Origin: an uncultured Luminiphilus sp.
Lineage (GTDB): Bacteria > Pseudomonadota > Gammaproteobacteria > Pseudomonadales > Halieaceae
NCBI GenBank assembly: GCA_905182485.1
Contig: CAJJBO010000004.1
Span: 21,016 to 85,015 of the forward strand
Direction: 5' to 3'
DNA length: 64,000 nt
Below the pieces are notes generated by a model. The model searched no databases, was not told the DNA's origin, and saw nothing but the letters and a program-made list of their open reading frames with translations. The translations under genes were made by a program, and so were the position numbers. The first letter of the stretch is position 1. Every line of letters begins with the position of its first letter. Shown here one piece after another: positions 55,319 to 64,000 of the stretch.

Positions 55319-56413
55319 ATGAAAAAGAATCTGAAAGTCGCTTCAATCTTTGCTCTGCTCGTTCTGTTTTGGCTTGCCTCGGGCCTTTTCACAAGCCCCA
55401 AAACCCCAACGCCCAATTTATTAGACGCGCTACAGGCAGTTTCAGATTCATCTTTGCCTTCTGTTGTGGTTGAGCAGATACGTTCTGAACCCAGAAACCA
55501 GAGCCGCATATTGCGGGGTAAAACGGTGAGTCAACAGACTGCGAGTATTAGCACTGAAATTTCGGGCCGGGTGACTTCAAGACCAGTAGCAAGGGGGGCT
55601 CGCGTCGCAACAGGACAAATACTGTGTGAGATTGCAACCGACGATAGAGCCGCACTGGTCGCCGAGGCACGCGCAGCAGTCACTCAGGCAGAGATCGAGT
55701 ACAACGGCGCGTTGGTCCTGCGAAGTGATAACTTGCTCGCTGAAGCTCAGGCTGCACAGCTCTCCACACGGCTCGAAGCCGCAAAGGCGAATCTGCTCCG
55801 CCGAGAACTGGATTTGAGTCGCACAAAAGTAACGGCGCCGTTTTCTGGCGTAGTTGACACGCAACCCATGGTGGTAGGTGATCTCGCAAGAGTGGGCGAT
55901 GTGTGTGCCACCTTGATCAATTTAGATCCGATCTTAGTGGAGGTATCGGTCCCTGAGCGGGATATCGGTGCGCTGCGCTTGGGTGAGGCGGTGAGCGCGC
56001 GAACCAGCATCGGTAATTACCTTGAAGGCTCGATAACCTTTATAGGTAGTCAAGCTGACGATGTGACTCGCACCTACCCGATTGAAGTAACAGTCCCTAA
56101 TGCGGACTATCAAATTCGAGCCGGGCTCACGGCGGCGGTACATTTGACCGGAGAAGCCGTGAACGCTCATCGTGTATCCCCCTCGCTGTTCACCCTAAAT
56201 GATGACGGGGCACTGGGTCTCAGAACGATCGACCACGAGAATCGAGTTGAGTTCTATCCCGTCGTCATTATTGAAGATTCTCCGGATGGAGCATGGGTAA
56301 CAGGACTACCAGAAAATGCCCGCCTGATTACGCTTGGTCACGAATTTGTAGCGGAAGGCCAGATCGTGGAGGTACGAGCAACCACGGGTGAAGTATTAGG
56401 AGTCTCTCACTAA
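55319..56413 (+). CDS. RND efflux periplasmic adaptor (membrane fusion protein)
   Basis: A 364-residue intact adaptor with an N-terminal membrane anchor (VASIFALLVLFWLASGLF). The lipoyl half-motifs are ISTEISGRVTSRPVARGARV and LSRTKVTAPFSGVVDTQPMVV, flanking a helical hairpin (LVAEARAAVTQAEIEYNGAL to LSTRLEAAKANLLRRE). The beta-barrel domain follows (LDPILVEVSVPERDIGALRL). It links the RND pump to an outer-membrane channel. Its stop overlaps the pump start (TAATG). Confidence 0.9.
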   Translation: MKKNLKVASIFALLVLFWLASGLFTSPKTPTPNLLDALQAVSDSSLPSVVVEQIRSEPRNQSRILRGKTVSQQTASISTEISGRVTSRPVARGARVATGQILCEIATDDRAALVAEARAAVTQAEIEYNGALVLRSDNLLAEAQAAQLSTRLEAAKANLLRRELDLSRTKVTAPFSGVVDTQPMVVGDLARVGDVCATLINLDPILVEVSVPERDIGALRLGEAVSARTSIGNYLEGSITFIGSQADDVTRTYPIEVTVPNADYQIRAGLTAAVHLTGEAVNAHRVSPSLFTLNDDGALGLRTIDHENRVEFYPVVIIEDSPDGAWVTGLPENARLITLGHEFVAEGQIVEVRATTGEVLGVSH

Positions 56414-59400
56414 TGATGGGATTCATTGACGCAGCGATCAGTCGTTCGCGTACCACGCTGATGATGATGTCGATGGTGGTCTTGTGCGGGCTGCTGGCGC
56501 GTGCAGCGTTGCCGATAGCCAACGAGCCTCACATTGTGCTCCCTTACTTCTTAATTGGCGTCATGCACGAAGGTATCTCTCCTGAGGATGGTGAGCGCCT
56601 ACTGATTCAACCGGTAGAGGTGGAATTACGCAAAGTTGAGGGCATCAAGGAAATTTCAGCGACAGCGAATGAAGGCTTTGTTTCTCTGGGCGTGGAATTC
56701 GAGCCTGAGATTGACTTGAAGGTGGCTCTGCTCGATACCCGCGAAGCTGTTAATCGCGCCAAATCGGAGATGCCTACCACCGCAGAAGAGCCCTTTGTTG
56801 AACAGCTTAATGTTGACGATTTCCCATTGCTGCAGATTAACCTGCTATCCGAAGGTGCCAGTGAGAGACAAATGTATGAGGCAATCCTCTCCCTCCGCGA
56901 TGCCATTGAGACCGTGCCCTCTGTCCTCAGTGCAGACATGCGAGGCTCCCGCGAGGAAGTTTTGGAGGTTCTTATTGACCCCGAAGCGCTTGAGGCATAT
57001 CGGATTTCGAGTGAGGCGCTTGCTGACACCTTACGCCGAAATAATCGACTGATTGCGGCCGGCAGCCTCGAGACAGGTGGCGGCAGGTTCGCGGTCAAAT
57101 TGCCTTCAGTAGTTGAGACCGCCGCTGACATTATGACGCTGCCCGTGCGGGTAAACGGCGACATAGTGGTGACCTTGGCCGATGTCGCTGAAGTCCGCCG
57201 AACCTTTAAGGACCGCACAAGCTATGCGCGATTCAATGGTCAGAAGGCGATGTACATTGAGGTCAAGAAGCGGCCCGATGCGAATGTCATTACAGCCTCT
57301 GATGCGGTGCTGGACATTGTCGAGAAAATGTCACCGCAGCTCCCGCCCAGCATCCGGGTGCAACCTTCACTGATCACATCTGAATTCGCCGAGGTGCAGG
57401 TCACAGAACTGCAGGGCAACATCATGACGGCATTGGCGCTCGTCATGGTCATCGTCGTGGCGGCAATGGGCTTTCGAAGTGGCGTGATCGTCGGACTCGG
57501 CATCCCCGTTTCTTTATTATTCTCAGTGATCATCATTTACTTACTCGGCTACACCTTCAACTTCATGGTGATGTTCGGCATGTTGTTAGGGTTGGGCATG
57601 CTAATCGATGGTGCAATTGTGGTAACCGAGTACGCAGACCGCAGGATGAGTGAAGGCGCTGATCACAAGGCGGCCTACGCAGAGGCGGTCAAGCGAATGT
57701 TTTGGCCAGTCACTGCGTCTACAGCCACAACACTGGCTGCCTTTTTACCACTGATGTTTTGGCCGGGGATTCCCGGTCAATTTATGAGTTACTTACCCGT
57801 TACTGTATTTACAGTCTTGAGTGGCTCGCTGCTGTACGCACTGTTATTCGGTCCTGTGTTAGGCACGATATTTGGTCAGCCTACGGTTCATGCAACGGCG
57901 CTTGCGGAGACCCTTGATCAGTTAGAGCATGGCGATCCAACCCGCTTAAGTGGTTTTACCGGTGCGTATGCGCGTGCAATGACGCGTGTTTGTGCGCGGC
58001 CTGTGTCAGTACTGGGCGCTATCGCCCTTTTATTGATCACTATTTTTTGGGCATATGGTCAATACGGAAAGGGCACCATCTTCTTCAATGATACTGACCC
58101 ACAGTTTCTGACTGTTTCCGTCAGTGGGCGCGGGAATTTCTCCGCCTCCGAAGTCGATAAGCTGGTGCGGCGCGTTGAGCAGCGCATGTTCAGCGTTCCT
58201 GGTATCCGGTCTATGAACACCCAAACATTGCTGCCCGGCTCGAGTGGCGGAGGACCCGACGCCGTAGCTGACAGAATTGGTGTCGTGTTTATTGAGCTGA
58301 CGCCCGAGTCTGATCGCAGCCAGTCAGGTTTCGATGTCATTCGCATTATCCGAGAGAGAACGCTAGACCTGCCCGGTTTACGTGTCGAGGTCCAGCCAGT
58401 AGAGCAAGGCCCGAGCATTGGAAAGCCGATTCAAATTGAGCTTCGATCAAGATATCGAGAACTACTGAAGCCTGCGATGGCTGCAATTAGAGATTATCTG
58501 GATACCTTGCCTGAACTCATTGATATTGACGATACTCGGGCCCTACCCTCGATTGAGTGGCGAATGGAGGTAGACCGCGCTCAAGCGGCGATCTATGGGG
58601 CAGATGTCACGACCTCAGGCGTTGCATTGCAACTGGTTACCAGTGGGGTGAAAGTCGCTGAATACCGGCCATCTGGTGCGGATGATGCGGTGGACATCCG
58701 TGCCCGGTATCCGCGCGAATACCGCGGCATAAAGGCGATGGAATCGATGCAAGTTAGTACCAGTAAGGGCCTGGTTCCATTGAGTAATTTCGTCTCGGTA
58801 GAGCCGGCCCAGGGCGTCGATACGTTGCGCAGAATTGACGGCTTCCCGACAGAGCGCATCAGAGCGCAAGTGGTAGAAGGCGTAATACCCGATAATGTCG
58901 TTGCTCACTTGAAGGTTTGGCTGAGTGAGCAAGATTTTGATCCGCGCATTGAGATTCAGTTCAGGGGCGCGAACGAAGAGCAGGCGGAGAGCATCGCTTT
59001 TGTGTCAGTCGCGTTCTTGCTATCGCTGCTGCTCATGTTTGTGTTGTTGGTGACTCAATTCAATAGTTTTTATCAAAGTCTGCTGATTTTATTAGCGGTC
59101 ATTATGTCAACTGCCGGAGTGCTCGTCGGGCTATTGCTCACCGACAGCGCTTTTAGTGCGATTTTGACGGGTATTGGCATTGTTTCTCTCGCGGGTATCG
59201 TTGTTAATAATAATATCGTGCTCATTGATACCTTTAATTACGTGCGGCAGCGGCACCCTGAGTTGCCACTGAACAGTATCATCGTCCGTGCTACCGCCCA
59301 ACGTCTGCGTCCCGTGCTGCTCACAACAGCGACGACAGTTTTTGGGCTGTTGCCTTTGGCGCTCAGCATGTCGGTGGATCTTATCAATCGTAATATCAAG

Positions 59401-59580
59401 GCTGGTGGTCAGATGGCGGTGTTCTGGGAACCTTTATCGCAGGCTATTGTGTTTGGCTTATCCTTTGCAGCGCTTTTGACCCTCGTCGCCACGCCCGCGC
59501 TGCTTGCTTTGCCATCGTATATTCGTGCTCGATGGCAGGGGGCGAATGATCCAAACCGTGCTCAAGTTGACCTGGGTTAA
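56413..59580 (+). CDS. RND (HAE1-type) efflux pump, inner-membrane subunit
   Basis: Proton-driven exporter of 1055 residues, intact, with twelve helices. Helix 4 carries GMLLGLGMLIDGAIVVTEYAD, where one Asp is kept but the second of the AcrB DD pair is Gly. Porter segments include VEVELRKVEGIKEISATANE and the repeat-half segment GIVVNNNIVLIDTFNYVRQR. TM12 ends in FGLSFAALLTLVATPALLAL. Substrate unknown; the Fur-like box suggests iron control, as for siderophore or heme-detoxifying pumps. No outer-membrane TolC gene is adjacent. Confidence 0.92.
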   Translation: MMGFIDAAISRSRTTLMMMSMVVLCGLLARAALPIANEPHIVLPYFLIGVMHEGISPEDGERLLIQPVEVELRKVEGIKEISATANEGFVSLGVEFEPEIDLKVALLDTREAVNRAKSEMPTTAEEPFVEQLNVDDFPLLQINLLSEGASERQMYEAILSLRDAIETVPSVLSADMRGSREEVLEVLIDPEALEAYRISSEALADTLRRNNRLIAAGSLETGGGRFAVKLPSVVETAADIMTLPVRVNGDIVVTLADVAEVRRTFKDRTSYARFNGQKAMYIEVKKRPDANVITASDAVLDIVEKMSPQLPPSIRVQPSLITSEFAEVQVTELQGNIMTALALVMVIVVAAMGFRSGVIVGLGIPVSLLFSVIIIYLLGYTFNFMVMFGMLLGLGMLIDGAIVVTEYADRRMSEGADHKAAYAEAVKRMFWPVTASTATTLAAFLPLMFWPGIPGQFMSYLPVTVFTVLSGSLLYALLFGPVLGTIFGQPTVHATALAETLDQLEHGDPTRLSGFTGAYARAMTRVCARPVSVLGAIALLLITIFWAYGQYGKGTIFFNDTDPQFLTVSVSGRGNFSASEVDKLVRRVEQRMFSVPGIRSMNTQTLLPGSSGGGPDAVADRIGVVFIELTPESDRSQSGFDVIRIIRERTLDLPGLRVEVQPVEQGPSIGKPIQIELRSRYRELLKPAMAAIRDYLDTLPELIDIDDTRALPSIEWRMEVDRAQAAIYGADVTTSGVALQLVTSGVKVAEYRPSGADDAVDIRARYPREYRGIKAMESMQVSTSKGLVPLSNFVSVEPAQGVDTLRRIDGFPTERIRAQVVEGVIPDNVVAHLKVWLSEQDFDPRIEIQFRGANEEQAESIAFVSVAFLLSLLLMFVLLVTQFNSFYQSLLILLAVIMSTAGVLVGLLLTDSAFSAILTGIGIVSLAGIVVNNNIVLIDTFNYVRQRHPELPLNSIIVRATAQRLRPVLLTTATTVFGLLPLALSMSVDLINRNIKAGGQMAVFWEPLSQAIVFGLSFAALLTLVATPALLALPSYIRARWQGANDPNRAQVDLG

Positions 59581-59756
59581 CACCCGTATTCAGGTGGCAT
59601 CTGGATGATCGCGATGTCCGAGCGGCTGATGATCAATACCTCGTACTCAGATCTGAGTGGGCAACTCTCTCGCATACGTTTAGTCCAGATTGATTGCTGA
59701 TCTGTGGTCCAGAGTCATATCGCACTCAAGCGACGGGCTAAATGCTGACGCCCAAG

Positions 59757-59778
59757 GCGCCTGAACAGGCGCACTTTT
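59757..59778 (+). terminator. Rho-independent terminator
   Basis: GCGCCT-GAAC-AGGCGC forms a 6-bp stem with a 4-base loop, followed by ACTTTT. It is 177 bases after the RND pump stop. Confidence 0.7.
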
Positions 59779-59808
59779 CACGCAAGATATTGAATTTAAT
59801 ATCGATGG

Positions 59809-59858
59809 TGGTGGAGCCAGACGGGATCGAACCGACGACCTCAACACTGCCAGTGTTC
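59809..59858 (-). other. 3' fragment of tRNA-Ala(GGC), attachment-site-like
   Basis: On the minus strand the sequence carries the anticodon loop CTGGCAG (anticodon GGC), a variable loop GAGGTC, the T-arm GTCGGTTCGATCCCG and acceptor end TGGCTCCACCA. The anticodon stem is imperfect (GAACA/TGTTG). The D-arm and 5' acceptor strand are absent: the bases beyond 59858 do not continue a tRNA. Such 3' halves are left where integrative elements use a tRNA as attachment site; a P4-type primase lies 1.5 kb away. Confidence 0.65.
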
Positions 59859-60030
59859 GGCACTCAGCACTAAAAAGTATTGGCGCTAGGGCGTATTTCA
59901 CAGGCCATTTGGTTCCGCCCGATTAGGTTCCAAAACCTAGCAGTTTTAGAGCAGAGTCGATCAGCGAGGCCACTCCAAACCCCGCCACGCTTATCACGAT
60001 GATGCTACCGATTAGCTATTCACATATAGA

Positions 60031-60048
60031 GGCTAAAGCCCGACTTTC
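60031..60048. repeat. 18-bp direct repeat, left copy
   Basis: GGCTAAAGCCCGACTTTC, identical to 60530-60547. The copies flank the small membrane protein gene, and the bases after them are also loosely similar (CAnA.CAG, then G.GTG.AATC). Confidence 0.85.
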
Positions 60049-60118
60049 TCAAACAGGCCTCCAAGGGTGTGTAGAATCAAGTCACTGTCTAGTAAAGAAC
60101 CTCGGAGGATTCTGCCCG

Positions 60119-60523
60119 ATGTTTGATAAGTTCAAACGAGAAGTGCGAGCACGGCAATACTTCACCACTGCCGAGGAGGCTCGGTTCTTTGAGCACGCGG
60201 CCAAGGAGGTCGCAGAGGGGGACATTCACCCCGGCCTCCACGCAATGGCCCTCAGTAAATGCGAGGGTGACGAGGTAAAAGCCAACGCCATGTATCTTCA
60301 GTTACGCGTGGACGTTTTTAAGCAGGAAGCAGCCGTGGGAGAGAAGATTCTCGAGGCGGTAGAGCGTGAAGCTGAGGCGGAAGAACGTGAAGCCGAGGCG
60401 GCACAGCGTAAGGCCGAGATGGGATGGGGTGAGGTCGAGACGGGATGGACTCCGGTGCTGATATTTATGTGCATCGCGCTACTGGCGCTCCCATTTATGC
60501 TTATTCTGGCTTTTAATTCCTGA
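60119..60523 (+). CDS. Small coiled-coil membrane protein, unknown function
   Basis: Start 60119 is chosen because GGAGG lies about 12 bases upstream; an in-frame ATG at 59999 would add 40 residues that look non-coding. The 134-residue product begins MFDKFKREVRARQYFTTAEEA, continues with a Glu/Arg-rich repeat region (EAVEREAEAEEREAEAAQRK) that should form a coiled coil, and ends in one membrane helix (TPVLIFMCIALLALPFMLIL) with a short tail. C-tail-anchored topology is likely. It lies between two 18-bp direct repeats in the integrative-element remnant. Function unknown. Confidence 0.7.
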   Translation: MFDKFKREVRARQYFTTAEEARFFEHAAKEVAEGDIHPGLHAMALSKCEGDEVKANAMYLQLRVDVFKQEAAVGEKILEAVEREAEAEEREAEAAQRKAEMGWGEVETGWTPVLIFMCIALLALPFMLILAFNS

Positions 60524-60529
60524 AAACTA

Positions 60530-60547
60530 GGCTAAAGCCCGACTTTC
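60530..60547. repeat. 18-bp direct repeat, right copy
   Basis: GGCTAAAGCCCGACTTTC, exact copy of 60031-60048, seven bases after the stop of the small membrane protein gene. Confidence 0.85.
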
Positions 60548-61369
60548 ACAGATCAGTTGGGCGCGTGGAATCCCAACACTGTGGGCGCTAGTTTACTGGG
60601 TACTACCCTCTGCTGCGCGGTGCGCGACAAGACTCTTCGACACCTTCTGCGAGGTCGAAAAGCAATGAGCGCCGCCTGAAATGGACCCTTATAAGACTAC
60701 TACTAGGCACCATATCCCCAAATTGTGGGGCCCCGGGCGACTTGGCCCGTCAGATTCGCAACTTCGAGAAACGTGCAAGAAGCAGTCTGGTATAGCTATG
60801 AGTCCAATTGCCACCCTCGCCTCGACACAGTTATGCGGGCTGCAGCGATGCTGACTTCCTGTAATAAGCCTTTAGTGTAGTTAGAAAAACGGGCCACATT
60901 GCCTTACCTATTGACCTGTAGGCCGATTTAGCCGAAATTAAATGCGAATTGTGGTGGCTTTGTATCGCGGTACCGTGGAACATTTGGCAGGTACTCAATG
61001 GGGCTAAATGTCGCGATCTCCCGAAAACGTGTCGGTCAGGGTGGAAATCAGATGAATGCCAGATTGTTCCCACTTTATATTGGGACTGTTACTGCCAATA
61101 CATTGTGATACGGCCACCCAGCGCCTATTACTTTCCGTTTATTCAGGGCCTCAGAGCTGACACACATCCGACAGATCGACGCCTCATATCTCCATGTACT
61201 GACTATTCTTGCCGGGCCTAAGCTATCGCACGGCCCTACGTTTCGATCCTCGTTATGGGTGGACAAGGTGTACAGGGGCACTCCTATGTCGACCCATGTT
61301 CATACCGTTACGGTAACCAACCGTATCCTACCGGGGGTTAACATAGCACCAGCCCTGTCCACCCTGTCC
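60548..61369. other. Region without a recognised gene inside the element remnant
   Basis: Lower-GC stretch with short open frames (60949-61221 plus, 61075-61281 minus) that are Cys/Trp-rich and not recognisable. A perfect short hairpin CCCCA-AATTG-TGGGG occurs at about 60715-60730. Probably decayed element DNA. Confidence 0.45.
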
Positions 61370-62614
61370 CTACCGAAGCAGTGTGCTGTCTTTGAGTCTG
61401 ATTCCAAGAAAAACGGTGATCTTCTGTTTACCTTTCCTCGTCTTCTCGAGCCCGAACTTGTCCATGAACTCAGGTGCCCATTGTGACTGCGCCATCGGGC
61501 GCTCACCGCGGTTCTCTTTCCAGACCCTGAATATTCGATACAGATCATCAGTAGACACCCATGACCCTTCCAGCCACTCACACTGATCGTCAAAAAATGC
61601 CTGCAGATCGTCATTCTGCATAACGTAGTCATCGGTTGCGGCCTGTATCACTTCGGGCTGATCTAAGCCCTCAGATCTTAAACGGACTAATCTTTGGATG
61701 AGCTTGTCCAGTATCGCGCCACCCTCGGCCTGCCACGATCTTTGATCGGAGGTTAACGTCCCGCTGCTCCTTGGGCACCACCGCCTTGAAGGGCAACATA
61801 ACCATTCGCCTGACCATTCCCCCGTCCGTGCCATTAAATCGAGGCTTATGGTTTCCTGCGATGATGAGGGTGGCCTGATTGACCGCCTCTTTCGGGGTGC
61901 CATAGATCTGCCTGATGGGAATCGTTGAGTCTCCAGTCAGCGACTTAACGAGTGGCTCATCCCAGCGATCTGTCCTACCAAGCTCGGAGGCGACCGCCAT
62001 TCGCACGCCGTCCAGGCGGGCGATCTCATAGTCCTTCCCACTCTGATTCCCTGACATGAGTGCAGACGTCTTGAGGGTTATCCCGTAGTCGCCAAGTAAA
62101 TCGCGCATGATGTCGAGCAAGACCGACTTGCCGTTTGCGCCGGCTCCCCAGAGGAAAAAGAACTGTTGCACCAGTTGCTCGCCTGTTATGGCGAGCGAGA
62201 GCACACCGAGGACGTAGTCAATCACGGCCTCCTGCTCATTACCCCAGTGCTTGGCGGGGAAAGTCTCTCGCAGAAATTGATCGAATAGGGGAGTGCAGCC
62301 TTTTGTTGGTGACACGCCCGCTACCTTGGTGACGAAATCGTTCTCCTCGAGTCTCCTGAGCTTACCCGTCCTTAGATCCACGATCCCAGCAGGAGTATTT
62401 AATATGGCTTGATCACTGTCCCACTCGGATACGGGTACGCGAAGGCCCTGACACCCCTCCAACGCGGTGATGACACTCCGCATACGCTGGGAGCTGTAGT
62501 GTTTAGTTCTCGTCGGTCAGCGCCCTGATCGCGGATCTTAACGTTTGCATAGATCTGCTTGTCGGCGTCCCGCTTCCAGCCGTGTTCGCAGGCTGATGTA
62601 CCAGTGATTTCCAC
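61370..62614 (-). pseudogene. P4-family phage/plasmid primase-helicase, broken
   Basis: The middle part (61671-62483) is a clear SF3/D5-type helicase: LNTPAGIVDLRTG, the Walker A FLWGAGANGKSVLLDIMRDLLG, MAVASELGRTDRWDEPLVKSLT, and sensor region IIAGNHKPRFNGTDGGMVRRMVMLPF (given in pieces of the order read). The C-terminal part, EGGAILDKLIQRLVRLRSEG to IRLKDSTLLR, is one frame away (break near 61735). Upstream, RSAIRALTDEN and MRSVITALEG are in different frames around 62480-62540, and the N-terminal primase domain is missing. These proteins replicate satellite phages and integrative plasmids. The absence of an integrase and the truncation suggest a dead element. Confidence 0.78.
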
Positions 62615-63026
62615 TGACTACGCATCAAACCCGATAGGCCGTGCCTCGATGATGTCGGCCAGCCCGAAATCGGATACCTCGATCGGCTCTCGTGATCACT
62701 GAAACTTCGCCTTCAATCCGCGGGCTCAACTTCCGCAGGAAGTCCAACTTCTTCCTGTTCTTCCCGACTGCCCTGTGCTTTCCGACGCCCTCTACAGATC
62801 AGCAGACCTCCTCTGATGTTTATTGTCGTCCATCATCTTTCTCCTGATCTGAGAGTGGTGCCATCCATGGTTCAGTAGTTCGTCCCTGATGGACACATCA
62901 TCGGAGAAGAGCGGATGTAATTGATTGACCGAGTGCGCCAAGACGCTTGGCTGAAGCTGTCACCTATTGCGATTCCACTTCGAGGCAAAAACAGCCAAGG
63001 TATGCAGTCAACTAAAGGTGGCCACT
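62615..63026. other. Intergenic region, probably decayed primase 5' part
   Basis: No protein-like frame. The first 200 bases may be a scrambled continuation of the primase gene. The right end supplies AAAGGTGG as Shine-Dalgarno for the next gene. Confidence 0.4.
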
Positions 63027-63908
63027 ATGAAACTAATAACTACAGCTCTTCTTCTTATCCTTTCGGCAAATGTTTTCGCACAAACTAAGGGTGCTTTAGA
63101 AAACCCATCACAAGACTCGTACACCAGCGGCATCTATATGTTCTCTGGTTGGGCATGTGACGCAGATCTCATTGAGATAGTGATCGACGGTAGCAGCGGA
63201 CTGAAGGCCGCCTACGGAACAGACCGCGGGGATACGAGAGGCATCTGCGGCGATTCTGATAATGGCTTCGGATTGCTCTTCAATATGAGCAATCTGGGTA
63301 CTGGAGAACATACCGCCGTAGCTTTTGCTGATGGGCTCGAAATTGGAAGAAGCACCTTTAATGTCCAGCGGCTTTCTACGGGAGAGTTCTTAAGAGATAA
63401 ACAAGCACTCTCGATAGAACCAAATTTTCCGACAGTAGGCAGAGAGGTGTGGCTCGAATGGGTTCAATCAGCCCAGAATTTCTTGATTAGAGCCGAGCTA
63501 GATACCCCTGATCCACTCGACGTTAGCGGAGGTTGGTACAGCGACGCTGTTGATGCTGGAGCGGTCATCTCGACAGATAGATTCTATGTCGAAAGAGAAG
63601 ACATGTTGATAATGGTGGCGTATGACGGCGGGTGGGAGCTTTATTCGGGCTTCCTTCAGGGAACTCGAGCCGAGGTGCAAACTCTCGACACCTTCGGCCC
63701 AAATGTGAGAGCCACTATTGATTTTTCTGACACCACAACTGGCGTGATTACCATTAATTCTTGCACCTCAGCTAACGGTTATATCTGCGCATTCTCGTCA
63801 GGCGCAAAGATTGCGATTCGAAAAATCGCGGGCAACAATACCGGCGCCAGCACGATGCAGGATGAGGTATCGAACCTAACGCCTATCGGTAATCTGGTAG
63901 CGGAGTAA
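63027..63908 (+). CDS. Secreted protein with N-terminal Ig-like domain, unknown function
   Basis: Start 63027 (AAAGGTGG six bases upstream) gives the signal peptide MKLITTALLLILSANVFAQ; an ATG 60 bases upstream would spoil it. About 293 residues. Residues 20-115 (LENPSQDSYTSGI, MFSGWACDADLIEIVIDG, RGDTRGICGD, NGFGLLFNMSNLGTGEHT) resemble the N-terminal domain of the secreted esterase at the left window edge. The second half is beta-rich (VGREVWLEWVQSAQNFLIRA, VRATIDFSDTTTGVITINSC) and has no recognised catalytic motif. Probably an exported binding or surface protein. Confidence 0.75.
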   Translation: MKLITTALLLILSANVFAQTKGALENPSQDSYTSGIYMFSGWACDADLIEIVIDGSSGLKAAYGTDRGDTRGICGDSDNGFGLLFNMSNLGTGEHTAVAFADGLEIGRSTFNVQRLSTGEFLRDKQALSIEPNFPTVGREVWLEWVQSAQNFLIRAELDTPDPLDVSGGWYSDAVDAGAVISTDRFYVEREDMLIMVAYDGGWELYSGFLQGTRAEVQTLDTFGPNVRATIDFSDTTTGVITINSCTSANGYICAFSSGAKIAIRKIAGNNTGASTMQDEVSNLTPIGNLVAE

Positions 63909-64000
63909 AACGCCCCGTTAGCGCACCGTGGGGCAAGGCGGTCACTTAGGCCAAGGACAGCCCCGCGCCCAATTATCGTATGCCCATTCCCACAGACACA

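Noticed and set aside
59999..60118. N-terminal extension of the coiled-coil protein from ATG 59999
   Set aside because: It would span the left 18-bp repeat and lacks a ribosome binding site, whereas GGAGG precedes ATG 60119.

Overview
The window looks like chromosomal DNA of a marine gammaproteobacterium, probably of the OM60/NOR5 (Halieaceae) or SAR92 type. This is an inference from a proteorhodopsin gene, several TonB/heme/iron systems behind Fur-type operators, abundant acyl-CoA and short-chain-dehydrogenase genes, and secreted esterases. No rRNA is present and the only complete tRNA is selenocysteine tRNA.

Layout. 1-18 kb holds mixed house-keeping and lipid/aromatic-type metabolism: a secreted esterase cut by the window edge, SDRs, DoxX, a DsbA-like isomerase, an acyl-CoA synthetase, a luciferase-like oxidoreductase, a RIO kinase, a quinone-oxidoreductase-like MDR, MAPEG, peroxiredoxin, a pectinacetylesterase-like lipoprotein, an alpha/beta hydrolase and 3-oxoacid CoA-transferase A/B. 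18-22.5 kb is a ferric-iron ABC transporter behind a Fur box. 22.7-26.1 kb carries a dienoyl-CoA isomerase-like enzyme, an SDR and a blue-type proteorhodopsin, also preceded by a Fur-like box. 26.9-32.2 kb is a heme uptake locus: TonB receptor, HmuT, HmuU, HmuV and an IsdG/HmoA-like monooxygenase. 32.2-54.7 kb is a long minus-strand catabolic block. 55-59.6 kb is an RND efflux pair behind a Fur-like box. 59.8-62.6 kb is the remnant of an integrative element: the 3' part of a tRNA-Ala gene, a small coiled-coil membrane protein gene between direct repeats, and a broken P4-type primase. The last gene encodes a secreted protein whose N-terminal domain resembles that of the first gene.

The most interesting part is the minus-strand block. 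At 47035-47568 two apparent ORFs are one gene joined by an in-frame TGA in the context GH-U-GSC-TTGT, the signature of the UGSC selenoprotein family, followed by a SECIS-like hairpin. Its partner gene overlaps it. Downstream on the same strand come a GST-fold protein, an SDR, two family III CoA-transferases, a single-chain biotin-dependent acyl-CoA carboxylase, then selA, selB and selC (tRNA-Sec), then an esterase and an MFS transporter. So a selenoprotein and most of the machinery needed to make it sit in one co-directional array with enzymes that look like a carboxylic-acid or ester degradation pathway. A second esterase, a TonB receptor, two more GST-fold proteins and a TetR regulator lie just upstream. 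The promoters of the selenoprotein operon and of the TonB receptor share a 24-bp motif (19 of 24 identical), suggesting a common regulator.

Caution: about fifteen otherwise well-conserved genes are interrupted by one-base frameshifts, several in homopolymers and several as compensating pairs (pectinacetylesterase, fbpB, proteorhodopsin). This pattern fits indel errors in the assembly better than mass pseudogenisation, so frameshifted genes are annotated as single genes with the break noted.
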